A stretch of DNA of 62,839 nucleotides from an uncultured Sphingosinicella sp. (GTDB lineage Bacteria; Pseudomonadota; Alphaproteobacteria; Sphingomonadales; Sphingomonadaceae): NCBI RefSeq assembly GCF_902806315.1, contig NZ_CADCWD010000055.1, positions 1 to 62,839 of the forward strand, given 5' to 3'. The translations under genes and the position numbers were made by a program. Positions 9,192 to 17,813 of the stretch are shown here, piece after piece. Positions within the stretch are counted from its first letter, which is position 1. Every line of letters begins with the position of its first letter. The notes beneath the pieces were generated by a model, which was not told where the DNA came from, did not search any database, and saw only the letters and a list, made by a program, of their open reading frames with translations.

Positions 9192-10075
9192 TGGATCAGC
9201 TCCGCCAGGTGCCGGCACCCTGCCAGAAACGCCTCTTCCCCGTCCACCTCGCGCGCCGCGCGCCCGGCGATGCCGAGCGCCGCTGCGAAGAACCCAGTCA
9301 GCTCCGGCCGGCCCATCACGACGATCTCGCCCTCCGGCGCAGAGGCGAGGCCGGTGCGCAGATCGGTGCCGATCAGCAGCCCGCTCGTATACGAGGCGGC
9401 CTTCTCGCGGGCCGATGTCCCGAGCAGAACCCGCGCCCGCACCGAAAAGAGCTCGGCCGTGAGATCCTCGTGCGAAAGGCCGTGGCGCACGCCCGCCTCG
9501 AACGCCTCGTCGACGCCCGCTCTCTCGCCGAGCAGGTCGGCCAGGATGCTATGTTCCTTAAGCAGGTTGAACAGCTCGCCCGTCATGATCGTCCGGAAGG
9601 ATGTGATCCGCCCGTCCTCCAGCGTGATCCATTTATTGTGCGTGCCCGGGTGGCAGATGGTCGCGTCGGCGGGCACCAGCCCCTCGGCATAAGCGCCGAG
9701 GATCTGCACCTCCTCACCGCGCATCACATCCGCCCGGTCGTTTGACAGGAACGACACGCCCGGCACGATCGCGATCCGGTCCGCCACGACCCATTTCAGG
9801 CTCTGCGCCAGCTCGGGAAGCCCGGCAGGGCAGGGGACATAGGGCGCCTCCACCCAGCCGCGGTTGGAACCAATCATCCCCGCCATCAGCAGCGGCCGGT
9901 CGCCCAGCCGCGCGTGGAAGTCCCCCACTGCCCGGTCGAACCCACCCTTGCCGACGGCGAGGATGCCCTGGTCGTCCTCCATCTCGTCGGTCATGCGCCC
10001 GTCCGGCTCGACCCGGTAGCCGCGCCGGTTGGTCGTCCCCCAATCGACGGCGATGAAGCCTTCAGCCCAGCGCAT
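9188..10075 (-). CDS. dgoK: 2-dehydro-3-deoxygalactonokinase
   Basis: This cytoplasmic kinase phosphorylates 2-dehydro-3-deoxy-D-galactonate with ATP. The 295-residue product shows the DgoK features FIAVDWGTTNRRGYRV at the N-terminus, AGMIGSNRGW, the FLSNDRADVMRGEEVQILGA block and HPGTHNKW. I chose the ATG at 10075 because the conserved fold starts three residues later; an ATG nine codons upstream is the alternative. It is the first gene of the minus-strand operon and is divergent from the lactonase gene, with a promoter region of about 90 bases between them. Confidence 0.93.
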   Translation of the reverse strand: MRWAEGFIAVDWGTTNRRGYRVEPDGRMTDEMEDDQGILAVGKGGFDRAVGDFHARLGDRPLLMAGMIGSNRGWVEAPYVPCPAGLPELAQSLKWVVADRIAIVPGVSFLSNDRADVMRGEEVQILGAYAEGLVPADATICHPGTHNKWITLEDGRITSFRTIMTGELFNLLKEHSILADLLGERAGVDEAFEAGVRHGLSHEDLTAELFSVRARVLLGTSAREKAASYTSGLLIGTDLRTGLASAPEGEIVVMGRPELTGFFAAALGIAGRAAREVDGEEAFLAGCRHLAELIQ

Positions 10076-10167
10076 GCCCTTCCTCTCGTCTTTCGCCCCC
10101 AACGCGCGAACCTCTTTCGGGTCCCGCGCGTATTGCCGGGATAACGACGGCGTCTATCGGGAAGAGC

Positions 10168-11061
10168 ATGGCAGAGAGCAAGACAGCTGAGAGCATCGGC
10201 GCCACCTGTATCGCAGACGTGAAGGCGGTGCTTGGCGAGGGGCCCGTGTGGGTGGAGCGCGAGGGCGCGCTCTATTGGGTGGACATCAAGGGCTACAAGG
10301 TCTTCCGCTACACGGTAGACGGCGGCGCGCTGAAGACCTGGAGCACGCCTTACCGGGTTTGCTCGCTCGCCCCCCGCGCCGACGGCGCCTTCATCGCGGG
10401 AACCGAAGACGGCTTCTCCCGCGTCGATCTGGCGGAAGACCGCTTTATCCCGCTCGCCAACCCCGAACCCGACCGGATGACGAACCGCTTCAACGACGGC
10501 AAGCTCGACCGCCAGGGCCGCTTCTGGGCCGGCACCATGGACAATGACGAGAAGGCAGCGACGGGCGCTCTCTACCGGCTCGACCCCGATCACAAATGGC
10601 ATCGCGTGGACGACGGCTACAAGGTCACCAACGGCCCGGCCTTCAGCCCCGACGGGCGGCTCATGTATCACAACGATTCCGCCCGGCAGGTCACTTACCT
10701 CTTCGATCTGGACGAGGCAGGGCAGGCGACGCGCCGCCGGACGTTCCTGCAATTTGGGGAGGGCGACGGCTATCCCGACGGGATGACCGTGGACGCCGAA
10801 GGCTGCCTCTGGATCGCCTTCTGGGACGGCTGGTGCGTCCGCCGCTTTTCACCCGAAGGCGAGCGGCTCGCCGAATTGAAGCTGCCCGTCCAACGGCCGA
10901 CCAGCTGCGCGTTCGGCGGCGCCGGCCTCGATCAGCTGTTCGTCACGTCTGCGAGCATCGGCCTCAGCGATGAAGAAAAGGCGGCGCAGCCCCAGGCTGG
11001 CGGCTTGTTCCTTCTAAACCCGGGTGTCCGTGGCCTCGCCGACGTGCCGTTCGCAGGCTGA
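10168..11061 (+). CDS. SMP-30/gluconolactonase family lactonase, probable galactonolactonase
   Basis: The 297-residue product is a six-bladed beta-propeller of the SMP-30/regucalcin family. Family residues are visible: LGEGPVW with the metal-ligand Glu, RFNDGKLDRQGRFWAGTMD with the Asn and Asp of the active site, and YPDGMTVDAEGCLWIAFW with the last metal Asp. In this context it should hydrolyse the galactono-lactone made by the adjacent dehydrogenase to galactonate. It is divergent from dgoK, and a GGGAAGAG ribosome-binding site precedes the ATG. Related enzymes act on arabino- or gluconolactone, so the exact lactone is inferred from context. Confidence 0.87.
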   Translation: MAESKTAESIGATCIADVKAVLGEGPVWVEREGALYWVDIKGYKVFRYTVDGGALKTWSTPYRVCSLAPRADGAFIAGTEDGFSRVDLAEDRFIPLANPEPDRMTNRFNDGKLDRQGRFWAGTMDNDEKAATGALYRLDPDHKWHRVDDGYKVTNGPAFSPDGRLMYHNDSARQVTYLFDLDEAGQATRRRTFLQFGEGDGYPDGMTVDAEGCLWIAFWDGWCVRRFSPEGERLAELKLPVQRPTSCAFGGAGLDQLFVTSASIGLSDEEKAAQPQAGGLFLLNPGVRGLADVPFAG

Positions 11062-11077
11062 GCCTCAACAAGGGAGA

Positions 11078-11956
11078 TCATCGGCTCCGGGCGAACGCCT
11101 CCACACCGATCGGGTCCCGCCCGATCAGAGCCGACAGATCGGCCGCGCTCGAGACCAGGTCGGAGCGCCCCTCCGTCTGCAAAGGAAAACGCAGGACGTT
11201 TGCCACTCCCGCATGGAAGGGGCCGAGCAGAGCTGCCAGCAGGCGCAGCGCCGCGGGCGGAAGCGCGAGCACCTTCGCCGCTTTCCCGCTCACTTGGCCG
11301 TAGACTTGGGCGACTTCTCGATCCGAAAGATTGTCGGCGCCGCCGATCTCCACGATGCGGTGTAGCGGCTCTGGCGCCTCGATCAGCGCCACCGCTGCGG
11401 ACGCGACATCCGCGACGGCCACCAGGTTGCGCCGGCTGTTGCCGCGGCCGAGTAGGACGACGCGCTTTCCAGCCAGGACCCGGCTTCCGATCAGATCGTG
11501 CGCATACAGGTCCATGAATGCGCTCGGCCGGAGGATGGCGTAGTCCAGTCCGGATGCCGCCAGGTGCCGCTCCAAATCGGCTTTGGCCCGCATGAAAGGG
11601 GCGCGGTGAAGGGGGTCTGCGCCTAAGGCCGAGGTGTGCACGAACCGCTCGATCCGAGCCCTGACACTGGCGTCGATCAGCCGCTTATGACCCTCCACAT
11701 CCACCCGCGCGATGCTGTCGGAAGCGCGGCCGGTGAGACCATGAGCGGCGGTGAAGACGCTCGAAACGCCGGCCAGCGCCGGCGAAAAGCTCCCATGCTC
11801 TCGCAGGTCGATCCTGACGATCTCAGCGCCCAATTCCTGGAGGTCGCGGAGCTTGGACGGGGTGCGACAGCCTGCCCGCACCTTGTGCCCCCGTTCCAGC
11901 AGCTCCTTGGCCACGGCGCGCCCCAGCCGGCCGCTGGCTCCCACGATCAGGATCAT
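11078..11956 (-). CDS. NAD(P)-binding NmrA/SDR-type epimerase-like protein
   Basis: The 292-residue protein is an atypical short-chain dehydrogenase: MILIVGASGRLGRAVAKELL gives a G-x-x-G-x-x-G dinucleotide site at the N-terminus, and the Rossmann fold continues with VRAGCRTPSKLRDLQ. The region after LGADPLHRAPFMRAKADLERHL resembles NmrA/complex I NDUFA9-like proteins, with the usual catalytic Tyr region replaced by a less conserved segment. It may be an oxidoreductase, isomerase or redox sensor. It lies 32 bases downstream of a LuxR regulator on the same strand, so the two may be cotranscribed. No substrate can be named. Confidence 0.75.
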   Translation of the reverse strand: MILIVGASGRLGRAVAKELLERGHKVRAGCRTPSKLRDLQELGAEIVRIDLREHGSFSPALAGVSSVFTAAHGLTGRASDSIARVDVEGHKRLIDASVRARIERFVHTSALGADPLHRAPFMRAKADLERHLAASGLDYAILRPSAFMDLYAHDLIGSRVLAGKRVVLLGRGNSRRNLVAVADVASAAVALIEAPEPLHRIVEIGGADNLSDREVAQVYGQVSGKAAKVLALPPAALRLLAALLGPFHAGVANVLRFPLQTEGRSDLVSSAADLSALIGRDPIGVEAFARSR

Positions 11957-11988
11957 TGCTTGTCCTTTCGTTCGAGCCGCCTCCCGGC

Positions 11989-13140
11989 TCAGATCGTTCC
12001 GCTCACGCTTGCCACCAGCCTGACGATGTCGGCCTGACCGGAGGTTCCGGTCTTGTCATACAGCCGGTGCAAATGCGTGCGCACCGTCGGCATGCCCACG
12101 CCTTGCGACGCCGCTATGTCTCGCGGGCTCTTACCTTCCATGATCGCCAGCAGCACGCGTGTCTCGGAGGGCGTCAAGGCGAAGCGCTGGACGAAGGCTT
12201 CGAGGGGTGGTTGGCTCGGTGCCGCCGGATTCTTCAGGAAGATTGCCGCGACCGCCTGCTCGTTTGAGCGAGCACGGGGCTTCGCGAGCGGGATCACGTG
12301 AACGAGCAGGCCGAGCCCGCCTGCCGCACCGCTGAACAGGATCGTCGCCCCGGCCCGATCGAGTCTGCCTTCAGCGCCGGCGGTAACCGCGGCGGAAAGC
12401 TGCGCGCCAGCATCGGTCGCGGGCACGCGGAGGCGATGGTCGTGGATCGATAGGCCCGCCACCTCCCCGATCAACCGCTCGGCGGCCGGATTGATACCCC
12501 GAACGGCGAACTCGGCATCGACGAGGATCATGCCGGTCATAAGCCCCGCCACCGCCGCCTCGAGATCGGCAGCTTTCGCGGCGGTGAATCCCAGCAGGTG
12601 CGAAATCCGGATTGCCCGCGCGAGATGCGGCACGAACGCAGCGACGCGGGCCTTGTGCTCAGCGGTCGCCCTTTCGACGAGGCTCACCCCAAGAAAGGCG
12701 AGATGGTCGGGGCTCTTCACCAAAATGCTGAGGATACTGTCCGACCAGCCCTGCGGCGCCACCCATTCCTTGTAGAACCGGCCGTCGACGAACTCATCAT
12801 AATCGATGACGTCCCCGACCGACAGAATGTCTCCCGCCTGGAAGTGGAGCGGTGCGGCGACGAACGGGCCGATTGCGGCATACTCCTCGTGGAGCCGCCG
12901 TTGCCATTCGGGATCGGTCCCCGTTTCAGCCTCGATCACGGACCGCAGTTCGCCCGGGTGGAACACGCCGATCGAGCCGGCCGGCCCCCCGACTGCCTGG
13001 CAGATGTGTTCCAGCAGCTTGGACCAGCCGGTTGGATCAAGCGCGCATTGGTAGATGTCGCCGACGATGGCGCTGAACGTCTGGACCGGCAGCTCGGCGG
13101 CCGTCCCGATATGGGAATGCAATTCTGGCTGCTGTCTCAT
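11989..13140 (-). CDS. LuxR family transcriptional regulator
   Basis: The 383-residue protein ends with a LuxR/GerE DNA-binding domain: LTPSETRVLLAIMEGKSPRDIAASQGVGMPTVRTHLHRLYDKTGTSG, about residues 320-370, with the expected Thr-Arg-Thr-His recognition pattern. The first 300 residues have no autoinducer-binding domain that I recognise. They look like a PAS/GAF-like sensor as found in stand-alone LuxR proteins of sphingomonads. It is divergent from the first PEPxxWA-CTERM gene, with 76 bases between the starts, and could control it and the NmrA-like gene downstream. Confidence 0.83.
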   Translation of the reverse strand: MRQQPELHSHIGTAAELPVQTFSAIVGDIYQCALDPTGWSKLLEHICQAVGGPAGSIGVFHPGELRSVIEAETGTDPEWQRRLHEEYAAIGPFVAAPLHFQAGDILSVGDVIDYDEFVDGRFYKEWVAPQGWSDSILSILVKSPDHLAFLGVSLVERATAEHKARVAAFVPHLARAIRISHLLGFTAAKAADLEAAVAGLMTGMILVDAEFAVRGINPAAERLIGEVAGLSIHDHRLRVPATDAGAQLSAAVTAGAEGRLDRAGATILFSGAAGGLGLLVHVIPLAKPRARSNEQAVAAIFLKNPAAPSQPPLEAFVQRFALTPSETRVLLAIMEGKSPRDIAASQGVGMPTVRTHLHRLYDKTGTSGQADIVRLVASVSGTI

Positions 13141-13216
13141 CCACCTGAATGACGACAGAGCCTTACCGCGCTGTCAACCATGCCCATCGGAACATCGATC
13201 TGACGGGGGGTCTATC

Positions 13217-13894
13217 ATGAAGCGAACAATCTCACTGCCGCTGCTTGCAGCCGCACTTCTCGCGCCGTCGAGCCTCTCCGCCGCCGAATTCATGGACGGA
13301 GGGTTCGAAACGCAAGGCCCCGGCACGATCTCCTTCTGCTACTTCGGCTCCTGTCCGGCGGGTGCGTGGACCGGAAGCGGGGCGGGTCTTCAAGGTGAAA
13401 ACAACGGAGCCTTTCCCGGCACCGACACGCCTGACGAAAGCAACTACGGCTTCATCCATGAACATGGCACGCTTTCACAAAGCTTCACCGCGGCAACCAG
13501 CGGGCTCTTCACGCTGTCCTGGCTGGACGCCGGGCGGCGGCAGGCGGGAGTGAACCCGGCGAGCATAGGCAATGTCACTTACGAGGTCGCTCTCAACGAC
13601 CTTCTGCTCGGCACTTTCTCCACGACCACCGGCCAGCTGTTCACCGAACGCTCGAGCCTGACGCCATTCGCGCTGGCGGCCGGCGCGAGCTACACGCTTC
13701 GCTTCGCCGGCACGTCCACGAACCCTGCGAACGCCTTCATCGACCGAGTGGCTTTTACTTCAGCCTCAGCCGTTGCGGATGCCGTGCCGGAGCCCGCCAC
13801 CTGGGCGATGATGATCGTAGGCTTCGGCCTCGTCGGCGGCGCGATGCGGCGCCGGGCTCGGCAGCATCCGATCGCGCCGACCGTCGCCTCCTGA
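13217..13894 (+). CDS. PEPxxWA-CTERM sorting domain protein
   Basis: The 225-residue protein has a signal peptide (MKRTISLPLLAAALLAPSSLSA), a beta-rich body resembling the DUF642/carbohydrate-binding-like part of many PEP-CTERM proteins, and a C-terminal sorting tail VPEPATWAMMIVGFGLVGGA followed by MRRRAR. Such tails direct export and processing by exosortase-like enzymes in sphingomonads. Four Cys residues and Gly-rich loops fit an extracytoplasmic protein. The ATG at 13217 begins the signal peptide; the open frame upstream is not coding. It forms a pair with the next gene. No exosortase is present in the window. Confidence 0.85.
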   Translation: MKRTISLPLLAAALLAPSSLSAAEFMDGGFETQGPGTISFCYFGSCPAGAWTGSGAGLQGENNGAFPGTDTPDESNYGFIHEHGTLSQSFTAATSGLFTLSWLDAGRRQAGVNPASIGNVTYEVALNDLLLGTFSTTTGQLFTERSSLTPFALAAGASYTLRFAGTSTNPANAFIDRVAFTSASAVADAVPEPATWAMMIVGFGLVGGAMRRRARQHPIAPTVAS

Positions 13895-13924
13895 AGGCCT
13901 GGACGAGGAGAAAGGGATCGCACT

Positions 13925-14644
13925 ATGAACACGCTTTTCAAAGTGGCGACCGGGCTCGCGCTGAGCTGCGTCGCCGCGGCGCCGGCCACGGCGGCCGTCG
14001 TCACGCTCGACTTCGAGAATATCGTCCCCGACGGCACTCAGGCCACGGAAGTCCGTGATTTCTACAATGGCGGCCTTAGCGGAAGCGGGCGGCTGGGCAC
14101 CGATTACGGCGTCTTCTTCAGTAGCAATGCGCTCGCGGTCTGCCTGAACTCGCTCGACGTCGCCTGCACCAATGCTTCCCGCGGAGGCCTGGGCAATCCG
14201 AGTTCGCAGCGTGGCGGGCTCTTCTTTCTTCAGGGCGTCGCCACAATCATGGATTATGAGCCCGGCTTCAGCGACGGCTTCTCGTTCAACTACTCCTCCA
14301 CTGCCTATACCGGCTCGATAGGAGTGTTCGAGGGCTTCAGCGGCACCGGCAAGCTGTTGGCGACGCTCACATTGTCGCCGAATGCGGGAAGCTGCCCCGG
14401 TTACAACGCGCAGTTCTGCCCGTTCTCCGCGGTCGGCGTCAGCTTCACCGGAACCGCTCACTCCATCGCCTTTGGCGGCGTGGCTAACCAGATCGCATTC
14501 GACGACATTACGTTCGGCAGCGCGACTCCCGGCGGCGGGGCTGGCGCCGTACCGGAACCCGCCACCTGGGCGATGCTCCTCGTCGGCTTCGGCCTCATCG
14601 GCGGCACCATGCGCCGCGGCCGGCGGACACTCGCTTTCGCCTGA
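13925..14644 (+). CDS. PEPxxWA-CTERM sorting domain protein
   Basis: The 239-residue protein starts with a signal peptide (MNTLFKVATGLALSCVAAAPATAA) and ends with VPEPATWAMLLVGFGLIGG and a basic MRRGRR tail, nearly the same sorting signal as its upstream neighbour. The body starts VVTLDFENIVPDGTQ and has several Cys, like secreted beta-sandwich proteins that begin with a LDFE motif. Only 30 bases separate it from the upstream gene, and a GGAGAAAGG ribosome-binding site precedes the start, so the two are probably one operon. The bodies are not alike, which argues for shared sorting rather than recent duplication. Confidence 0.85.
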   Translation: MNTLFKVATGLALSCVAAAPATAAVVTLDFENIVPDGTQATEVRDFYNGGLSGSGRLGTDYGVFFSSNALAVCLNSLDVACTNASRGGLGNPSSQRGGLFFLQGVATIMDYEPGFSDGFSFNYSSTAYTGSIGVFEGFSGTGKLLATLTLSPNAGSCPGYNAQFCPFSAVGVSFTGTAHSIAFGGVANQIAFDDITFGSATPGGGAGAVPEPATWAMLLVGFGLIGGTMRRGRRTLAFA

Positions 14645-14658
14645 GGGGGGCGGCGGCC

Positions 14659-14690
14659 CTCCGGACGTGCGGCTCGTCGCACGTCCGGAG
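14659..14690 (+). terminator. Perfect 13-bp hairpin after the PEPxxWA-CTERM pair
   Basis: The inverted repeat CTCCGGACGTGCG / CGCACGTCCGGAG forms a 13-bp perfect stem with a six-base loop (14672-14677). It begins 15 bases after the stop of the second sorting-domain gene. There is no clear T-tract, so it may be a transcript-end stabiliser or a terminator that needs other factors. The next gene starts about 130 bases later. Confidence 0.65.
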
Positions 14691-14817
14691 CGGCACGGAG
14701 CGAGGCGGAAACTTTCTCGACCCGCACTCTTTCTTGCCGTGCCGCCGTACCGGCTGGACCGGGCGGCGGTTGCCGCTAGAGAGGCGGCGGCAAGAGGAGG
14801 ACCCTATCGCCAATTTC

Positions 14818-16113
14818 ATGTTCGCGACCGGGATCGAGAATAGCATCCCCACCATCAACGGCGGTCGCACCCGTGTCGATCAGATGGAATCCTGCGGTCA
14901 CTATGAGCGCTGGAAGGAAGATTTCGAGCTGGTCGAGGATACCGGCATCCACTTCCTGCGCTACGGACCGCCGATCCACCGCACCTTCCTCGCCCCCGGC
15001 AAATATGACTGGGAGTTCGCCGATCTCACCTTCGCCGAGCTGAAACGCCGCGACATCACGCCGATCGTCGATCTCTGCCACTTCGGAGTTCCCGACTGGC
15101 TCGGCAATTTCCAGAACCCGGACTTCCCGACGCAGTTCGCCGTTTATGCCGGCGCGTTCGCGGACCGCTTTCCCTGGGTGCAGCTCTACACTCCGGTCAA
15201 CGAGATGTTCATCTGCGCGATCTTCTCGGCCAAATATGGCTGGTGGAACGAGCAGATGAAGACGGATCGCGGCTTCGTTACTGCCCTGAAGCACATCGTG
15301 AAGGCCAATGTGCTCGGCATGACCGAGATCCTGAAGCGGCGTCCGGATGCGATCTTCATTCAGTCGGAATCTTCGGAATATTTCCATGCCGACAGCCCGG
15401 CGGCGATCGGCCCTGCGGAGAAGATGAACGCGCGGCGCTTCCTTAGCCTCGACCTCAATTACGGCCGCCGCGTCGATTCCGAGATGTACGAATATCTGCT
15501 GGATAACGGCATGACGCGCGAGGAATATCACTTCTTCCTGCACAACCGGCTGAAGCAGCACTGCATCCTCGGCAACGATTATTACATGACGAACGAGCAC
15601 CGCGTGCATGCGGACGGGCTCACGGAATCGTCGGGCGAAGTGTTCGGCTACACCGAGATCACTCGCCAATATTATGACCGCTATCGCCTCCCGGTCATGC
15701 ACACCGAAACCAACATGCGCGAAGGGCCGCGCGGCGACGAGGCGGTGCAGTGGCTGTGGAAGGAGTGGGCGAGCGTGCTTCGCCTGCGCAACGACGGCAT
15801 CCCGACGGTGGGCTTCACCTGGTATTCGCTGACCGACCAGGTCGATTGGGACACCGCGCTTCGCGAGCAGAACGGCAACGTCAACCCGCTCGGCCTTTAC
15901 GACCTCGATCGCAACATCCGCGCGGTCGGGAAAGCCTACAAGAAGCTGATCAGCGACTGGCGTGACGTGCTGCCGGCGCAGAGCCTCTGCCTGTCGGTGC
16001 CGATCGTGACCCCCTCCCAGTCGAGCAAGCTTCACGCGCTGAAGCAGCAGGCGGAGGCGGCCAATCTCAACGAGCGGGTCTCGGCCCAACCCGCCAGCCC
16101 TGAAATCGGCTAG
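14818..16113 (+). CDS. GH1-like family glycosidase, possible beta-galactosidase
   Basis: The 431-residue protein has the TIM-barrel features of family 1 glycosyl hydrolases. The acid/base Glu is in TPVNE (E129) and the nucleophile Glu in HTETN (E297), with FTWYSLTDQVDWDTAL near the end matching the conserved sugar-binding segment of the family. There is no signal peptide, so it should act in the cytoplasm on imported galactosides or glucosides. A strong AGAGGAGG sequence lies 17 bases before the chosen ATG, longer than usual; an upstream in-frame ATG at 14734 gives an unlikely basic leader. It is 11 bases upstream of dgoD, so it probably feeds galactose to that pathway. Confidence 0.78.
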   Translation: MFATGIENSIPTINGGRTRVDQMESCGHYERWKEDFELVEDTGIHFLRYGPPIHRTFLAPGKYDWEFADLTFAELKRRDITPIVDLCHFGVPDWLGNFQNPDFPTQFAVYAGAFADRFPWVQLYTPVNEMFICAIFSAKYGWWNEQMKTDRGFVTALKHIVKANVLGMTEILKRRPDAIFIQSESSEYFHADSPAAIGPAEKMNARRFLSLDLNYGRRVDSEMYEYLLDNGMTREEYHFFLHNRLKQHCILGNDYYMTNEHRVHADGLTESSGEVFGYTEITRQYYDRYRLPVMHTETNMREGPRGDEAVQWLWKEWASVLRLRNDGIPTVGFTWYSLTDQVDWDTALREQNGNVNPLGLYDLDRNIRAVGKAYKKLISDWRDVLPAQSLCLSVPIVTPSQSSKLHALKQQAEAANLNERVSAQPASPEIG

Positions 16114-16124
16114 GAGTGACGGTT

Positions 16125-17264
16125 ATGAAGATCGGCCGCATCGAGACCTTCTATGTGCCGCCGCGCTGGCTGTTCGTCCGGGTCGAGACGGAGGACGGCG
16201 CGGTCGGCTGGGGTGAGGCGAGCCTCGAAGGCTATGCCGAGGCCGTGGACGGCGCGTTCGAAGCGCTCCGCGACCGCTTCATCGGGCATGACGCCCGCCG
16301 CATCGAGGACATCTGGCAGGTCGCCTATCGCGGCGGCTTTTATCGCGGCGGACCGGTGCTGATGTCGGCGCTGGCCGGCCTTGAGCAAGCGCTGTGGGAC
16401 TTGAAGGGCAAGGCCTTTGGAATGCCCGCCTGGGAAATGATGGGCGGCAAGGTGCGCGACAAAATCCGCGCTTATGCCTGGATCGGCGGCGACCGGCCGG
16501 ACGAGATCGAGAGTGCGGCTACGGCGCGGTGGGAGCAGGGCTTCGGCGCCGTCAAGATGAACGCCACCGCTGAACTGGACTGGATCGGCACTCCGAAATT
16601 GTTCGACGAGGTGATCGCCCGCGTTCAGGCGGCGCAGGCCAGCGGTGTGGACGTCGGCCTCGACTTTCACGGCCGCGTGCATCGCCCGATGGCCAAGCAA
16701 CTCGCCAAGGTACTCGAGCCGCTCGGACTCCTCTTCATCGAGGAGCCTCTGCTTTCGGAGAACCATGAGGGGCTGGCTCAGATCGCGCATCTGGTCAGCA
16801 CGCCGATCGCGCTCGGGGAGCGGCTCTATTCGCGCTGGGACTTCAAGCCCTTTTTCGAGAACCGCTCGGTCGACATCATTCAGCCGGACTTGAGCCATGC
16901 CGGCGGTCTGCTCGAATGCCGCAAGATCGCCGCCATGGCCGAAGCCTATGACATCGCGGTCGCGCCGCATTGTCCGCTCGGCCCGCTTGCGCTCGCGGCC
17001 TGCCTCCAGCTCGCCGCCTGCACGCCCAATGTCGCGATCCAGGAGATGAGCCTCGGCATCCACTATAATGTCGGGCACGACCTGTTGAACTTCCTCACCA
17101 ATAAGGAAGCCCTGTCGCCAGTGGACGGCTACCTGCCCATTCCCGAAGCGCCGGGCCTCGGCATCACCATCGACGAGGACGCAGTGCGCGAGGCACACAA
17201 GGAGCGCCACCGCTGGCGCAACCCGATCTGGCGCCACCCGGACGGGAGCTTCGCTGAATGGTAA
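16125..17264 (+). CDS. dgoD: D-galactonate dehydratase
   Basis: This 379-residue enolase-superfamily enzyme removes water from D-galactonate to give 2-dehydro-3-deoxy-galactonate. It matches E. coli DgoD closely from memory: RGGPVLMSALAGLEQALWDLKGKAFG, the metal/base segment GLDFHGR, IEEPLLSE, the third ligand in LGERLYSRWDF, and the catalytic His in APHCPLGP. The C-terminus WRNPIWRHPDGSFAEW is characteristic. The ATG at 16125 is preceded by TAGGAG at good spacing; a GTG nine bases upstream is possible. It is cotranscribed with the GH1-like gene and ends in a strong hairpin. Confidence 0.95.
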   Translation: MKIGRIETFYVPPRWLFVRVETEDGAVGWGEASLEGYAEAVDGAFEALRDRFIGHDARRIEDIWQVAYRGGFYRGGPVLMSALAGLEQALWDLKGKAFGMPAWEMMGGKVRDKIRAYAWIGGDRPDEIESAATARWEQGFGAVKMNATAELDWIGTPKLFDEVIARVQAAQASGVDVGLDFHGRVHRPMAKQLAKVLEPLGLLFIEEPLLSENHEGLAQIAHLVSTPIALGERLYSRWDFKPFFENRSVDIIQPDLSHAGGLLECRKIAAMAEAYDIAVAPHCPLGPLALAACLQLAACTPNVAIQEMSLGIHYNVGHDLLNFLTNKEALSPVDGYLPIPEAPGLGITIDEDAVREAHKERHRWRNPIWRHPDGSFAEW

Positions 17265-17305
17265 CGAGAAAAGCCGGCATGCTGCGAGCATGCCGGCTTT
17301 TCTCG
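17265..17305 (+). terminator. Strong bidirectional terminator hairpin after dgoD
   Basis: An 18-bp perfect inverted repeat (17265-17282 with 17288-17305) surrounds a five-base loop, with an AAAA run on the left arm and TTTT on the right arm. It starts right after the dgoD TAA. The A and T runs allow it to stop transcription from both dgoD and the convergent small gene at 17374-17697. Confidence 0.85.
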
Positions 17306-17373
17306 ATCGATCGCGACTTGAACCCGCTCAACCGCCGCACCTGCCCCCCGGCCGTGCAGCGATCAGGCGAATG

Positions 17374-17697
17374 TCAGGCGACGATCCGAAGGCGACGCGA
17401 ACGGTTGCGCGGAACGCGGCACTCGACGCCGAGCTCTTCCTGCAGCCGCGACAATTCGCGCTCACGGGACTCGCGATAGGCATGGGCGTAGCGCGCATCG
17501 CACTCCACCTCTTCCGATGTCTGCGGGCGGTAGAAGGAGATGGAAAGCTGACGACCGAAAATGTCGTCGCCCTTCATCTTCACTTCCGCCTCGGCAGAGG
17601 CCGGAAGCTCGTCCCGCACGGCGACCAGGCGTTCGATCAATTGGTCGAGCGTGGCGTAATCTTTGATCTCAATAAAATCTTTTACAAGTCTAGTCAT
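17374..17697 (-). CDS. Small hypothetical protein
   Basis: The 107-residue product starts MTRLVKDFIEIKDYATLDQLIERL and has no signal peptide or membrane segment. The first part is acidic and likely helical, the middle has a beta-like GRQLSISFYRP, and the C-terminus is strongly basic (RNRSRRLRI). I do not recognise a family. A GGGAGGGG ribosome-binding site lies before the ATG, and codon use resembles real genes in the region. It is convergent with dgoD and divergent from the mutarotase. An upstream in-frame ATG at 17754 would give a hydrophobic leader and is less likely. Confidence 0.65.
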   Translation of the reverse strand: MTRLVKDFIEIKDYATLDQLIERLVAVRDELPASAEAEVKMKGDDIFGRQLSISFYRPQTSEEVECDARYAHAYRESRERELSRLQEELGVECRVPRNRSRRLRIVA

Positions 17698-17813
17698 GAC
17701 AACCCCTCCCGTGGCCCCGAGGCATAAATAGCGTGCGCCGGAATCACGAAGCAACCGTTAACTTGGGTTTATCCACAGGCCTCTTTTCATGTTGCTGAAC
17801 GGAACGCTTTAGA

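Noticed and set aside
14776-16089. 437-codon minus-strand open frame
   Set aside because: It is antisense to the GH1-like enzyme, whose catalytic glutamates are in place on the plus strand.
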